Of a DNA stretch of 64,000 nucleotides, positions 55,897-64,000 are shown one piece after another. The position numbers and the translations under genes are program-made. The notes beneath the pieces were generated by a model, which was given only the letters and a program-made list of their open reading frames with translations, was not told the DNA's origin and ran no database searches. Source of the DNA: Acidimicrobiales bacterium (GTDB lineage Bacteria; Actinomycetota; Acidimicrobiia; Acidimicrobiales; Aldehydirespiratoraceae); contig JAQWMR010000015.1 of the NCBI GenBank assembly GCA_029246685.1, forward strand, positions 124,001 through 188,000. The letters run 5' to 3'. Each line of letters begins with the position of its first letter. Positions within the stretch are counted from its first letter, which is position 1.

Positions 55897-57111
55897 ATGC
55901 CAGGACCGCTCGAAGGAGTGAAGGTCGTCGAACTCGGCGTCTGGGTTGCCGGGCCCGCCGCCGGCGGAATCCTCGCCGACTGGGGTGCTGATGTCATCAA
56001 GGTCGAACCGCTGACCGGCGACCCGGCCCGAACGTTCCAGCGCATGCTCGGCGCCGACATGCCGACGAACCCTGTCTTCGAGAACGACAACCGCTCGAAG
56101 AAGTCCATCGCGCTCGATCTGTCCACCGATGACGGCCTCGCGATCGCGAAGGAACTGATCGCCGATGCGGACGTGTTCGTGACCAACGTGCGGCTCGGCG
56201 GCCTCGACCGGCTGGGCCTCGACTCCGACACGCTGTTGGCCGAGAACCCACGTCTGATCTACGCCGCGATCACGGGCTTCGGGCTCGAGGGTCCGGACAA
56301 GGACAAGGCGGGCTACGACATCGCTGCGTTCTGGGCGCGATCCGGCATCGCCCATCTCCTCACGCCAGAGGGTGAGCACCCGCCGTTCCAGCGCGGCGGC
56401 ATGGGCGATCACAACGCCGGGCTTGCCGGCGCAGCCGCCATCTCCGCCGCCCTTTACAGCCGCGAGAAGACGGGCGAGGGTCAGCTCGTCTCCACCTCGC
56501 TGTTCCGAGAAGGCGTCTTCACCATCAGCTTCGACCTCTCGATCACCGTCGGCTGGGGGCTCACGCTCGGCACCGGTCGGCGCGAGACGATGCACAACCC
56601 ATCCACCAATAACTACGTGACGGCGGACGGTCGACGGTTCTGGGTCGTCGGCCTCGAGGCGGACCGTCACTGGCCGCCGATGGCTCGCGTGGCGGGGCAT
56701 CCCGAATGGATCGAGGACCCACGATGGGCGACCGCCATGGACCGAGCCGTCAACGGTGGAGATCTGATCGCCGAACTCGACAAGATCTTCGCCGGCAAGA
56801 CGCTGGACGAGTGGGTTGAGGTGTTCGACACCGAGCCGGACTTCTTCTGGGCCCCGGTCAATTCGCCCGACGACCTCCTCGCTGATCCGCAGTTCCACGC
56901 GTCAGGCGCGCTGATCGAAGTGCCCGACGGGGCGAGCGGCACGACGATGATCGCGACGCCCTGCGACTTCGCCGGCACGCCGTGGGAAGCGCGGAGCCTG
57001 GCTCCGCAACTCGGGGAGCACACCGAGGAGATCCTGAGCGGCATGGGCCGCGGTGACGACATTGCTGCCCTGGCCGCGGCCGGAGCGGTCGGTCTTCCCG
57101 CCACACTGTAA
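55897..57111 (+). CDS. CaiB/BaiF-family CoA transferase
   Basis: A 404-residue class III CoA transferase: LEGVKVVELGVWVAGPAAGGILADWGADVIKVE at the start (Rossmann part), NRSKKSIALDL, the catalytic-region segment GFGLEGPDKDKAGYDIAAFWARSG, and GEGQLVSTSLF. GAGGAG precedes the ATG. It probably moves CoA between organic acids or racemises 2-methylacyl-CoA in lipid breakdown. Confidence 0.92.
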   Translation: MPGPLEGVKVVELGVWVAGPAAGGILADWGADVIKVEPLTGDPARTFQRMLGADMPTNPVFENDNRSKKSIALDLSTDDGLAIAKELIADADVFVTNVRLGGLDRLGLDSDTLLAENPRLIYAAITGFGLEGPDKDKAGYDIAAFWARSGIAHLLTPEGEHPPFQRGGMGDHNAGLAGAAAISAALYSREKTGEGQLVSTSLFREGVFTISFDLSITVGWGLTLGTGRRETMHNPSTNNYVTADGRRFWVVGLEADRHWPPMARVAGHPEWIEDPRWATAMDRAVNGGDLIAELDKIFAGKTLDEWVEVFDTEPDFFWAPVNSPDDLLADPQFHASGALIEVPDGASGTTMIATPCDFAGTPWEARSLAPQLGEHTEEILSGMGRGDDIAALAAAGAVGLPATL

Positions 57112-57114
57112 GAC

Positions 57115-57699
57115 GTGTGGTGGACCGAACTCCGAAGCCTTCTGGCGGTCGCGCTCGTCCTTGGTGGGATCGCGTTCGCATGGACGCGTATCGAGAACCG
57201 ACCGGTCAAGGTGATCGACCTGGCCTCGACCACCACAACGACGATAACGACGACCGAACCGCCCCCCACCACGGTTGACCAGGACGCCCGCAACGCCGCG
57301 ATCTGTGACCACGCCCGCGCCCTCGCCGAGGACCTCGTGGCGCTGCCTGGAGACGCCGGGCCCGGTCCGGTCGCCCGTCTCGCTCTCGACTTCTGGCGTC
57401 GGGTCGAGGCACTCTCCGTCGGCGGCGCCCGAGCGGAGGTGACGGCGGTCGTCAGGTACTACGAGGACTATCTCGAGACGGCCGCGCCGTTCGACTTCAG
57501 CACCACGAAGATCATTCTCGAAGGCGACAAGGAGAAGCTGCAGCAGCTCCTCACCCGGCCCGCCCCCGGCCTGGACGAGTCACGGCAGCTGATCGGCCTC
57601 TTCTGCGGAGTGGATCCGCCGAACAAGCCGTCCATGGGCGCCACCGCTTTCGACGACCTCGAAGATCGACTTCTTGATCCCGACGACGAGGACGAGTGA
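57115..57699 (+). CDS. hypothetical secreted or membrane-anchored protein
   Basis: A 194-residue protein with an N-terminal hydrophobic segment (LLAVALVLGGIAFAW), a Thr-rich linker (STTTTTITTTEPPPTT) and a helical domain with two Cys (AAICDHA, GLFCGVD) and an acidic end. GTG start at 57115, three bases after the CoA transferase stop. No family is recognised. The next gene overlaps its stop (GTGA). Confidence 0.7.
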   Translation: MWWTELRSLLAVALVLGGIAFAWTRIENRPVKVIDLASTTTTTITTTEPPPTTVDQDARNAAICDHARALAEDLVALPGDAGPGPVARLALDFWRRVEALSVGGARAEVTAVVRYYEDYLETAAPFDFSTTKIILEGDKEKLQQLLTRPAPGLDESRQLIGLFCGVDPPNKPSMGATAFDDLEDRLLDPDDEDE

Positions 57700-58469
57700 C
57701 CTACCCACCCGAACACCATCTGCTCCGCGATCTCGGCTTCGACGGCGAGCACGGCCCCGATCGGGCCCGCAATCGCATCGAGATCACCGACGGCCTGCAC
57801 GGCTCACAAGGCGTCCGGCTCGGCGTGTTGGCCACCATGGTCGACGTCACCGGCGCCAGCATCGCCTTGCGGTCGGTTCGGCCGGACTGGATCGCCACCG
57901 CCGACCTCGGCGTCCACGTACTCCGGCCCATCTCTGCCGGGTCGCTCCATGTCGAGTGCTCGCCGCTGCGGGTCGGCATCGGATCGGTCGTCGTTCACGC
58001 CACGATCGAGGACGACGACGGCGCGCTCTGCGGTGTCGGCCGCATGGCGTTCGCCCGCATCCCTGGGTCCGCCACCAAGGCAGTCATCGAGGATGTTCCT
58101 GGCACCACCCGAGCAGGGCTCGACGGCGGCACACCGGTGACGGAGCCCATCGCCGATCTGTGCGGCTTCGACGTGGTCGGACCGGGCCAGCTGCGACTCG
58201 AGAAGACGCCGTACATCCAGAACAGCTTCGGCACCGTCAACGGCGGCGTGATGGCGCTGGCGACGGAAACGGCCGCCGTGTCCGCTGCCGGGGGTGGACA
58301 CGCCACAGATCTCAACATCCACTATCTCGAACAGGTTGGCGACGGGCCGATCGCGGTCACGGCAGAGGTACTCCGCGCCGACGCGGCCGCCTTCGTGAGT
58401 GTGCGAGTGCAAGACCGCTCTGATGGTCGCCTCGTCGCCGTCTGCGACGTGACGGTCGAGCCGGACTGA
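57696..58469 (+). CDS. double-hotdog thioesterase-like protein
   Basis: A 257-residue protein made of two PaaI-like hotdog modules: GVRLGVLATMVDVTGASIAL and LGVHVLRPISAG in the first, NSFGTVNGGVMALATETAAV and LNIHYLEQVGDGPI in the second. These match acyl-CoA thioesterases. GTG at 57696 overlaps the stop of the previous gene. It is in one operon with the CoA transferase. Confidence 0.85.
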   Translation: MTYPPEHHLLRDLGFDGEHGPDRARNRIEITDGLHGSQGVRLGVLATMVDVTGASIALRSVRPDWIATADLGVHVLRPISAGSLHVECSPLRVGIGSVVVHATIEDDDGALCGVGRMAFARIPGSATKAVIEDVPGTTRAGLDGGTPVTEPIADLCGFDVVGPGQLRLEKTPYIQNSFGTVNGGVMALATETAAVSAAGGGHATDLNIHYLEQVGDGPIAVTAEVLRADAAAFVSVRVQDRSDGRLVAVCDVTVEPD

Positions 58470-58490
58470 GCGCGGCGCCGTTGGTTCCGG

Positions 58491-60056
58491 TCAGTTCGTG
58501 AGTTCACGAGACGTCATGGCCTCGAACTCATCGGCCGGCACGGGCTGATGGAACAAGAAGCCCTGCATCAGGTCGATACCGAGGCTCTCGATCACCTGCC
58601 GCTGTTCGACGGTCTCCACGCCTTCGGCGATCACATCGATGTCGAGCGCCCGCGCCATCGACACGGTCGCTTCCATGACCGCACGCGAGACGTTGTCACG
58701 CAGCCGGCCGGCGGTGATCGAACGATCGATCGTCACGGCGCCGACGAAGTCCATGTCGCGGATGCGACTGAACGCGCCCTGAGCGATGCCGAAGTCATCG
58801 ATGACGACCAGACATCCGAGCTCGGCCAGGCGATGGAGCGTGCGGTTGGCGTCGTCCACACGGCGAAGAAGGAGATCCTCACCGACCTCGAGATCCAGCT
58901 GACTTGGCGTCACACCAGCCCAGTGCAGGATCTCGTCGACTCGATCGACGAAGAACGGATCGACGAGCTGACGCTCAGCCAAGTTGACACCGACGCGGGT
59001 GGTGCGGCCGGGGCCGTACAGGTGGTTCGAGACCGACGTCTGCGCCACGGCCACACGAAGAACGACTTCACCGAGGCAGGCGAGCAGGCCGGCTTCTTCT
59101 GCGACCGCCAAGAAGCGGTCCGGCCCGAGCACGCCGTGAACCGGATGTTGCCAGCGCACAAGCCCCTCGAGTCCGACCACTGTGTCGGTCGAACTCGACA
59201 GGATCGACTGGTAGTACACGTGGAACTGACCATCGGCCAGCGCCGGCACGAGTGCCTGTTGGACAGCGCGGCGGTCGAGACCCTCCCGACGCTGCCGCTC
59301 GTCGTAGATGCCGACGCCGATCTTGAGCCGCTTGGCTCGATACATCGCCTGGTCTGCGTGGCTGAGCAGATCGTCGGATCCGACCGGGTTACGGCGCGAA
59401 CCGACGGAGACGCCGATGCTCGGTGTCATCAAGATGGCACCGTCCGCCACCTCGATCTGTTGTTCGAAGGCCCGCATCACGTTGTCGGCCACCTCCCGAA
59501 CGACGGACTCTCGTTCGAGCCCGAGCGTGACGACCACGAACTCATCGCCACCCCAGCGGCCGACGAGATTTTCCGATCGCACGGTCCCGCGGAGCCGCTC
59601 GCCGAACGCTCGGAGCACTTCGTCACCGGCCTCGTGGCCCATCGAATCGTTGATCGCCTTGAAGCCGTCGAGATCCAAGAACAACACGCCGACCACGCGG
59701 TCGTGGCGGTACGCGCTGCGCAGGGCGGTCTCGAGGCGAGCGCCGAGTTCATCGCGAGCGAGGAGGCCGGTCAGTTCATCGTGAGAGGCCCGGTGCTCCA
59801 TCTCATACAGTCGAGCGGCGGACTCGCCGGCGATGAGCCGCTGGATCGCAAAGACGGCCGTCATCACGATCGTCACGGTGACTCCGCTCGTGAGCGCACC
59901 GGGGTCGCCGGTCCGCGCGGCGAGGAAGGCCGTGACCAGATAGCCGATCACGGCCGGGACGAGCAGCGACGACATGTCGCGCGTTGCTCGCGCCGCAAAA
60001 CGGCGCCGCCGAGTACGAATTCCCACGGGTTCCATATCGGCCCGGGCGCACGCCAA
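58491..60056 (-). CDS. GGDEF-EAL protein with degenerate EAL domain
   Basis: A 521-residue cyclic-di-GMP-related protein. Two membrane segments (about 30-70) are followed by a GGDEF domain with the intact motif WGGDEFVVV and FLDLDGFKAIND. The EAL domain has EGL instead of EAL (GLEGLVRWQHP), DLEVGED for the usual ITES-type segment and TIDRSI where the catalytic Lys is normally present. IDDFG and IAEGVET remain. It is likely a diguanylate cyclase with a non-catalytic EAL binding domain; activity is inferred. Confidence 0.9.
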   Translation of the reverse strand: MACARADMEPVGIRTRRRRFAARATRDMSSLLVPAVIGYLVTAFLAARTGDPGALTSGVTVTIVMTAVFAIQRLIAGESAARLYEMEHRASHDELTGLLARDELGARLETALRSAYRHDRVVGVLFLDLDGFKAINDSMGHEAGDEVLRAFGERLRGTVRSENLVGRWGGDEFVVVTLGLERESVVREVADNVMRAFEQQIEVADGAILMTPSIGVSVGSRRNPVGSDDLLSHADQAMYRAKRLKIGVGIYDERQRREGLDRRAVQQALVPALADGQFHVYYQSILSSSTDTVVGLEGLVRWQHPVHGVLGPDRFLAVAEEAGLLACLGEVVLRVAVAQTSVSNHLYGPGRTTRVGVNLAERQLVDPFFVDRVDEILHWAGVTPSQLDLEVGEDLLLRRVDDANRTLHRLAELGCLVVIDDFGIAQGAFSRIRDMDFVGAVTIDRSITAGRLRDNVSRAVMEATVSMARALDIDVIAEGVETVEQRQVIESLGIDLMQGFLFHQPVPADEFEAMTSRELTN

Positions 60057-60167
60057 CGTGACGATCTCGGCGAAGTGGATTCATTCGACTCACATCCCGG
60101 ACCGAGAAAGGGGCCCAAGGTCCCATTCAGTTCGCCTGTGAGGCCCCGTTCCTGCCAGATTGCGGGA

Positions 60168-60935
60168 ATGAGCGACACGACTCCGCATCCGAACCGCTTT
60201 GCCGGAAAGGTGGCCGTGGTGACCGGCGCCGCGTCGGGAATTGGCCGCGAGACGGCCCTTCGTCTGGGCGCGGAAGGGGCGTCCGTCATCGCGGTCGACA
60301 TCGCCGCCGATGTCGACGGGGTCGCGGCGCAGATCGTCGAAGCTGGTGGCACCGCTCTCGCCGTCCAGTCCGATGTGAGCGAACGAGCGGGCGCCGAGGC
60401 ACCCGTCGACGCCGCGCTCGACGAGTACGGGCAGCTCGATGTGCTCTGCAACATCGCCGGCATCCTCGCCGCCGCTCATTCGGACCAGGTGCCCGACGAG
60501 CAGTGGGAACGCATCATCGCCGTCAACCTGACGGGCGTCTTCTACACGACCCGCCGAGCCCTCCCCGCCCTCGTGGAATCGAAGGGCTCCATCGTCATGG
60601 CGGCTTCCACGTCAGCGCTCTCCGGCCACCCGTGGATGACCGCGTACAGCGCCAGCAAGGGCGGCGTGCTCGCGATGACGCGCACTCTGGCAATGGAATA
60701 CGCCCGCCGCGGCGTGCGGGTGAATGCGGTCGCCCCCGGGGGCATCACCACGCCGATGGTCGGCGGTCTGCAGCTGCCCGACGACATCGACTTCTCCCTG
60801 TTCGATCGGATCTCACCGCTCGATGAGTTCCGCGGACCCGAGACTGTCGCGTCAGCGATCTGCTTCCTCGCCGCTCCCGAGGCGGCCCACATCAATGGCG
60901 AGGTTCTACGCGTCGACGGCGGCACTCTCGCCTGA
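60168..60935 (+). CDS. short-chain dehydrogenase/reductase
   Basis: A 255-residue classical SDR: NAD(P)-binding VVTGAASGIGRETALRLG, Asp-rich VIAVDIAADV suggesting NAD preference, CNIAGILAAAHS, catalytic Ser in MAASTSALSG and YSASKGG. The end is GEVLRVDGGTLA. The start MSDTTPHPNRFAGKVA is at 60168. Substrate unknown. Its 3' end overlaps the convergent membrane gene by 30 bases. Confidence 0.92.
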   Translation: MSDTTPHPNRFAGKVAVVTGAASGIGRETALRLGAEGASVIAVDIAADVDGVAAQIVEAGGTALAVQSDVSERAGAEAPVDAALDEYGQLDVLCNIAGILAAAHSDQVPDEQWERIIAVNLTGVFYTTRRALPALVESKGSIVMAASTSALSGHPWMTAYSASKGGVLAMTRTLAMEYARRGVRVNAVAPGGITTPMVGGLQLPDDIDFSLFDRISPLDEFRGPETVASAICFLAAPEAAHINGEVLRVDGGTLA

Positions 60936-61238
60936 CGGCGGGCCACCCCGCACCGACTCCAGCGCCAGCACGAACATCATCGGCACGACCGGGCAGAAGA
61001 AGAGCGCGGCGACGCCGACCCACAGATGCACGAGGAAACACCCCACGACGATCGCGACCGCGACCAGGACGCCGACGGTGGCGGCAACGCGTATCCAGAG
61101 CAGCGACGGCTCCGGCTCCGCGTCCGCGGCAAGGTCTGCGGTGGCGTTCACAACCTCCCGATCGGCCACTCGGCGCGAAGTTGAACCCTGGCCACCGCTC
61201 GTGGTCGCGGAGCTGTCACGATTGGGGGAATGTCCCAT
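60906..61238 (-). CDS. hypothetical protein with two membrane segments
   Basis: A 110-residue protein: a polar N-terminal half of about 45 residues, then two adjacent membrane segments (VAATVGVLVAVAIVVGCFLV and VGVAALFFCPVVPMMFVLAL). No family is recognised. It overlaps the following lipoprotein gene by nine bases at its start (divergent) and the SDR gene at its end (convergent), so the reading frame is squeezed but plausible. Confidence 0.55.
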   Translation of the reverse strand: MGHSPNRDSSATTSGGQGSTSRRVADREVVNATADLAADAEPEPSLLWIRVAATVGVLVAVAIVVGCFLVHLWVGVAALFFCPVVPMMFVLALESVRGGPPSGESAAVDA

Positions 61239-62084
61239 CCCTGCGCGATCGCGGCGTTGATCTTGGCGCTCCTCGCCGCCAGCTGCAGCGACGATCCGCC
61301 GGACCCATCGGCAAACCCGCCGACGACCGCGTCAACTGCCTACACCACATCGCCGATCGACCCCGACCTGCCCTGGCCGGCGCGACTCAGCGCGGTCCAC
61401 CAGGAGTGGACGGTGGAGATCCTCGAACGCCTCCCCCACGACGTCGATGCCTTCACGCAAGGGCTCGAGTACGGCGAAGACGGACTGTGGGAGAGCACGG
61501 GTCTCTACGGCGAGTCGACCCTTCGACTGACCGATCCGTCCACCGGCGAGGTCCTGCTGGAACGAGCGCTGGACGAGGCCCACTTTGGCGAAGGGCTCAC
61601 CCTCGTTGACGGCCTCCCACTGCAGCTCACGTGGCGGGCCGGCCTTGCGTACTACTGGGCGCCAAGCCTCGACCTGGCCGCGACCGAGCCATACGACGGT
61701 GAGGGTTGGGGTGTCTGCAACACCGGCGACCACGTGTGGATGTCCGATGGGTCGGCGACCCTGACTCAACGAGACCCCGAGACGTTCGACCCGCTGGGGA
61801 CGGTCGATGTCCACCGCGATGGCGACGCGATCGATCGGCTGAACGAGCTCGAGTGCATCGGTGATCACGTGGTGGCCAACGTGTGGCAAACCGATGAGAT
61901 CGTGGTCATCGATCCCGCAAGCGGCACCGTCCAGGCGACCATCGATGCCTCCATTCTGAGCGAAGAGATCGACTCGAACGACGGCGGCGCCGTCCTGAAC
62001 GGCATCGCCGACCCCGGCGACGGCACGCTGCTCCTGGCCGGCAAGCTGTGGCCGATGCACTTCATTGTGCGGATCGTCGGCTGA
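61230..62084 (+). CDS. glutaminyl-peptide cyclotransferase-like lipoprotein
   Basis: A 284-residue protein with a lipoprotein signal peptide (lipobox LAASC) and a five-bladed beta-propeller typical of plant-type glutaminyl cyclases: EILERLPHDVDAFTQGLEY, ESTGLYGESTLR, LNELECIGDHVVANVWQTDEI and LNGIADPGDGTLLLAGKLWP. The family forms N-terminal pyroglutamate on peptides. It is likely attached outside the cytoplasmic membrane. Confidence 0.9.
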   Translation: MSHPCAIAALILALLAASCSDDPPDPSANPPTTASTAYTTSPIDPDLPWPARLSAVHQEWTVEILERLPHDVDAFTQGLEYGEDGLWESTGLYGESTLRLTDPSTGEVLLERALDEAHFGEGLTLVDGLPLQLTWRAGLAYYWAPSLDLAATEPYDGEGWGVCNTGDHVWMSDGSATLTQRDPETFDPLGTVDVHRDGDAIDRLNELECIGDHVVANVWQTDEIVVIDPASGTVQATIDASILSEEIDSNDGGAVLNGIADPGDGTLLLAGKLWPMHFIVRIVG

Positions 62085-62746
62085 CTGTCAGCGCGCGTGC
62101 GTACCATCGCACCATCGACCTGATCACCTCCCCGCTCGCCGACCGGCCCACGTACGGACTCGACATCGAGACCAACACAACCATCAACGGCCTCGACCCG
62201 GCAGTAGCTGCCGTGGTCGCCGTCGCAGTCACGGGTGCCGACCTCGAAGTCGTCCTCGACGGCCCCGAACCAACACTGCTCGCCGAGCTGGACCAGGTCC
62301 TGCGCGACCTCGCACCCGGCGTCCTGGTCACCTGGAACGGTGCAGGTTTCGACCTGCCGTTCCTCGCTGACCGTGCGCACCGTTCCTCAGTCGAACTCGG
62401 GCTCGAACTTCACCTGGATCCGTTGATCGCCGGTGGCAAGGATCCACTCCCCGGTCACACCGGCGCCTACCGCGCCCGTTGGCATCACCATGCCCACGTG
62501 GACGGCTATCAGCTCTTTCGAGCCGATGTGGGCGCAAGTCTGCATCTCCCGTGTGGGCTCAAACCGCTGGCCCGTTTCGTCGGCCTTCCCGTCGTCGAGG
62601 TGGACCGTGAGCGGATCCACGAGCTGACCGAGGATGAATGTCGCGCCTACGTGGCCAGCGACGCTCACCTCGCTCGGGCTCTCGTCGCCCGCCGCCCGCA
62701 GTGGGCGGCGGCGATCGACCAGCTTCCGGCGTCGAGCGGCTCGTAG
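62048..62746 (+). CDS. DEDD-type 3'-5' exonuclease-like protein
   Basis: An RNase H-fold protein with YGLDIETNTT (Asp and Glu), VTWNGAGFDLPFL (Asp) and YVASDAHL (Asp), the four-acid pattern of proofreading-type exonucleases. The substrate may be DNA or RNA. The GTG at 62048 overlaps the previous gene by 37 bases; a later start near the first motif is possible, since only about 25 residues precede it. It overlaps the next gene on the other strand by 82 bases. Confidence 0.75.
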   Translation: MADALHCADRRLTVSARAYHRTIDLITSPLADRPTYGLDIETNTTINGLDPAVAAVVAVAVTGADLEVVLDGPEPTLLAELDQVLRDLAPGVLVTWNGAGFDLPFLADRAHRSSVELGLELHLDPLIAGGKDPLPGHTGAYRARWHHHAHVDGYQLFRADVGASLHLPCGLKPLARFVGLPVVEVDRERIHELTEDECRAYVASDAHLARALVARRPQWAAAIDQLPASSGS

Positions 62747-63729
62747 CCGGCCACGTCGTGGTGCGGAGTGTCGAGGTAGATCTTCGCCTCGGGAACCCCG
62801 GCGAACTTGCCGTGACTCCAGCGAACCTCCACGTGGCCTTCGATTACGCGCTCCCCGCCGGCGCGGTCCGCAAGGTCCGCCCGCCAGCGCACGGTCGGCT
62901 GACCGGCGTGCTCACCCCACATGTCGAAACTTCGGAGCTCGTAGCGGTTCCGAAAATCCCATGGCGTGCCCACCCGGTAGCGCAGCGGCGCATCGTCGAG
63001 CCCCGCTCCGAGCACGAAGTACGGCGCAGCCTGGAGCCGCAGCACCCGCCAGAGGAACTCCTCGCGCTCACGGCGGCTGTCGGCGACATCCAAGAGTCGC
63101 GCCGCACTCGCACGGGCGATCTCGAACGCCACAAGTTGCCAGTCCGTCCGCAGCGCGGCCGGCCAGTGTCCCTTCAGCGCTGACTTCAGCTGCTGACGAT
63201 GGTCCGGCTCGAGATCGGCAACCAGTTCAGGCAGGGCCGGGTCCCCGACGTGCGAACGAACCTCGGCGTAGAAGTCCTGGAACGACTCGGGCGCAACCGA
63301 CGCAAACCAGTCGCCACTCTGTTTCGAGCGTTCGCTGAGGGTTCGATCGAAGACGTGCCACGGCGATGCATTGTGGAGGATGTTGGAGCCGTATTTGCAG
63401 CTCAGGAGGTAGACGTGGTCCACCCGCAGGTCGGCCGGGATCTGCTCGTAGGCAGGCGGCCGATGCGGACCCTTCCACTCCACGAGCCACGGCGGCCGCC
63501 CCCGCAATCCGTCTTCGGCGCGGGCGAACACGGCGCCGTTCTCATAGGCGATCCGGAACTCTCGGTCGTGCACGCCCGAGGCAAAGGCGGTGTCGAGTCG
63601 GTCATAGACCGCGTCGTCCACGTTGACGATGAACCGGGGCCGCGCGGCCAACGCCCGTTCGATGTCGCGGAAGCCGAAGAGGCCGAGGCCGGTGACGATC
63701 TCGGTGATCTCCGTGCGGGCGTCAGCCAT
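62665..63729 (-). CDS. hypothetical protein, possibly nuclease-like
   Basis: A 354-residue protein (358 from the alternative ATG at 63741) with no family recognised with certainty. Conserved-looking segments are FIVNVDDAVYDRLD, PPWLVEWKGPHRPP and DHVYLLSCKYGSNIL; the Glu/Lys arrangement resembles PD-(D/E)xK nucleases, which is inference. The ATG at 63729 overlaps the stop of the upstream gene by eight bases, so the two are an operon. The C-terminus overlaps the convergent exonuclease gene by 82 bases, which is unusual. Confidence 0.65.
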   Translation of the reverse strand: MADARTEITEIVTGLGLFGFRDIERALAARPRFIVNVDDAVYDRLDTAFASGVHDREFRIAYENGAVFARAEDGLRGRPPWLVEWKGPHRPPAYEQIPADLRVDHVYLLSCKYGSNILHNASPWHVFDRTLSERSKQSGDWFASVAPESFQDFYAEVRSHVGDPALPELVADLEPDHRQQLKSALKGHWPAALRTDWQLVAFEIARASAARLLDVADSRREREEFLWRVLRLQAAPYFVLGAGLDDAPLRYRVGTPWDFRNRYELRSFDMWGEHAGQPTVRWRADLADRAGGERVIEGHVEVRWSHGKFAGVPEAKIYLDTPHHDVAGYEPLDAGSWSIAAAHCGRRATRARAR

Positions 63730-64000
63730 GACCGCCGCCATCGGCGAACAGCCGGGTGAACTGCAGCTGCGCGCCGATCATGTCGGCCGGCAGATCATCG
63801 TCGGTGTAGACGCTCTTGCCGTCGTAGACATCGATCCCGGTACCGGTGGCTCGAATCCACTCGACGGTCGCATCGCCCCACCGCTCCTCCAGCAGCGCGT
63901 CACGAATCGACGCGGCGGCCTCGCCGAGCAACACCGGATCCGTGCGGGCAACCACTTCGAGCGCGAGTACGCGGTGGAGCAGCTCGATGTCGTCGGCCAG
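63722..64000 (-). CDS. unknown protein, 5' end beyond window
   Basis: The last 92 residues and stop of a gene that starts outside the window. Visible sequence includes LLHRVLALEVVARTD, LGEAAASIRDALLEERWGD and DVYDGKSVYTDDDLP. No family is recognised. It is coupled to the following gene by an eight-base overlap and may work with it. Confidence 0.65.
   Translation of the reverse strand: MADDIELLHRVLALEVVARTDPVLLGEAAASIRDALLEERWGDATVEWIRATGTGIDVYDGKSVYTDDDLPADMIGAQLQFTRLFADGGGHG

Noticed and set aside
55840..56898. Minus-strand extension of the tyrosine phosphatase frame
   Set aside because: It is antisense to the CoA transferase gene, and the phosphatase homology begins only near 55740.
58548..60167. 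Long plus-strand frame running through the GGDEF-EAL gene into the SDR
   Set aside because: Only the part from 60168 matches a family (SDR); the rest is antisense to an intact GGDEF-EAL protein.

Overview
The window is GC-rich actinobacterial chromosome. The order of the housekeeping genes, the F420-type luciferase-like oxidoreductase, a WhiG-type sigma factor and many CoA-dependent lipid or steroid catabolism genes suggest an Acidimicrobiia-like lineage. This assignment is inferred from gene content only; no rRNA or tRNA gene was seen.

Positions 1-30100 hold the translation core, almost all on the minus strand. Reading with transcription, first come ftsY, ffh, rpsP-khpA-rimM-trmD-rplS and yraN. 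After a synteny break there is a lipoprotein cytochrome c, a 5'-truncated dprA and a Xer-type recombinase. Next are a broken whiG-like sigma gene, an M23-like protein, rpsB-tsf-pyrH-frr-cdsA-dxr-rseP-ispG plus a membrane protein, a terminator, and rimP-nusA-ylxR-infB-ylxP-rbfA-truB. Many junctions are 1-4 base stop/start overlaps, so translational coupling is likely. Upstream of ftsY are an HtrA-like protease and a two-component system.

Positions 30200-42000 are more mixed. They hold a MoxR-DUF58-VWA operon, a decayed SDR gene, a TetR regulator, an F420-type oxidoreductase and an operon of acyl-CoA synthetase, ArsC-like protein and Rieske oxygenase. A methyltransferase and a P-II gene divergent from a GntR regulator follow. 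The main discovery candidate is here. The ArsC-like gene has an in-frame TGA exactly at the redox cysteine codon, followed 23 nt later by a 7-bp hairpin with a GGUC loop, which matches the layout of a bacterial SECIS. It is a candidate selenocysteine-containing ArsC-family protein.

Positions 42100-64000 are lipid, terpenoid or steroid-like catabolism and accessory genes: acyl-CoA dehydrogenase, MFE-2-like SDR, two thiolase-fold proteins without an evident nucleophilic cysteine, a double DUF35 protein, a carotenoid oxygenase flanked by paralogous amidohydrolases, a CaiB-type CoA transferase, a double hotdog protein, a GGDEF-EAL protein with a degenerate EAL domain, and several lipoproteins and unknowns.

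Several genes carry one or two lesions. Three frameshifts look like loss of one base from a homopolymer (whiG, carotenoid oxygenase, YpfJ-like metallopeptidase), and there are isolated in-frame TAG or TAA codons. Sequencing or polishing error must be weighed against real pseudogenisation, and the same caution applies to the TGA in the ArsC-like gene.
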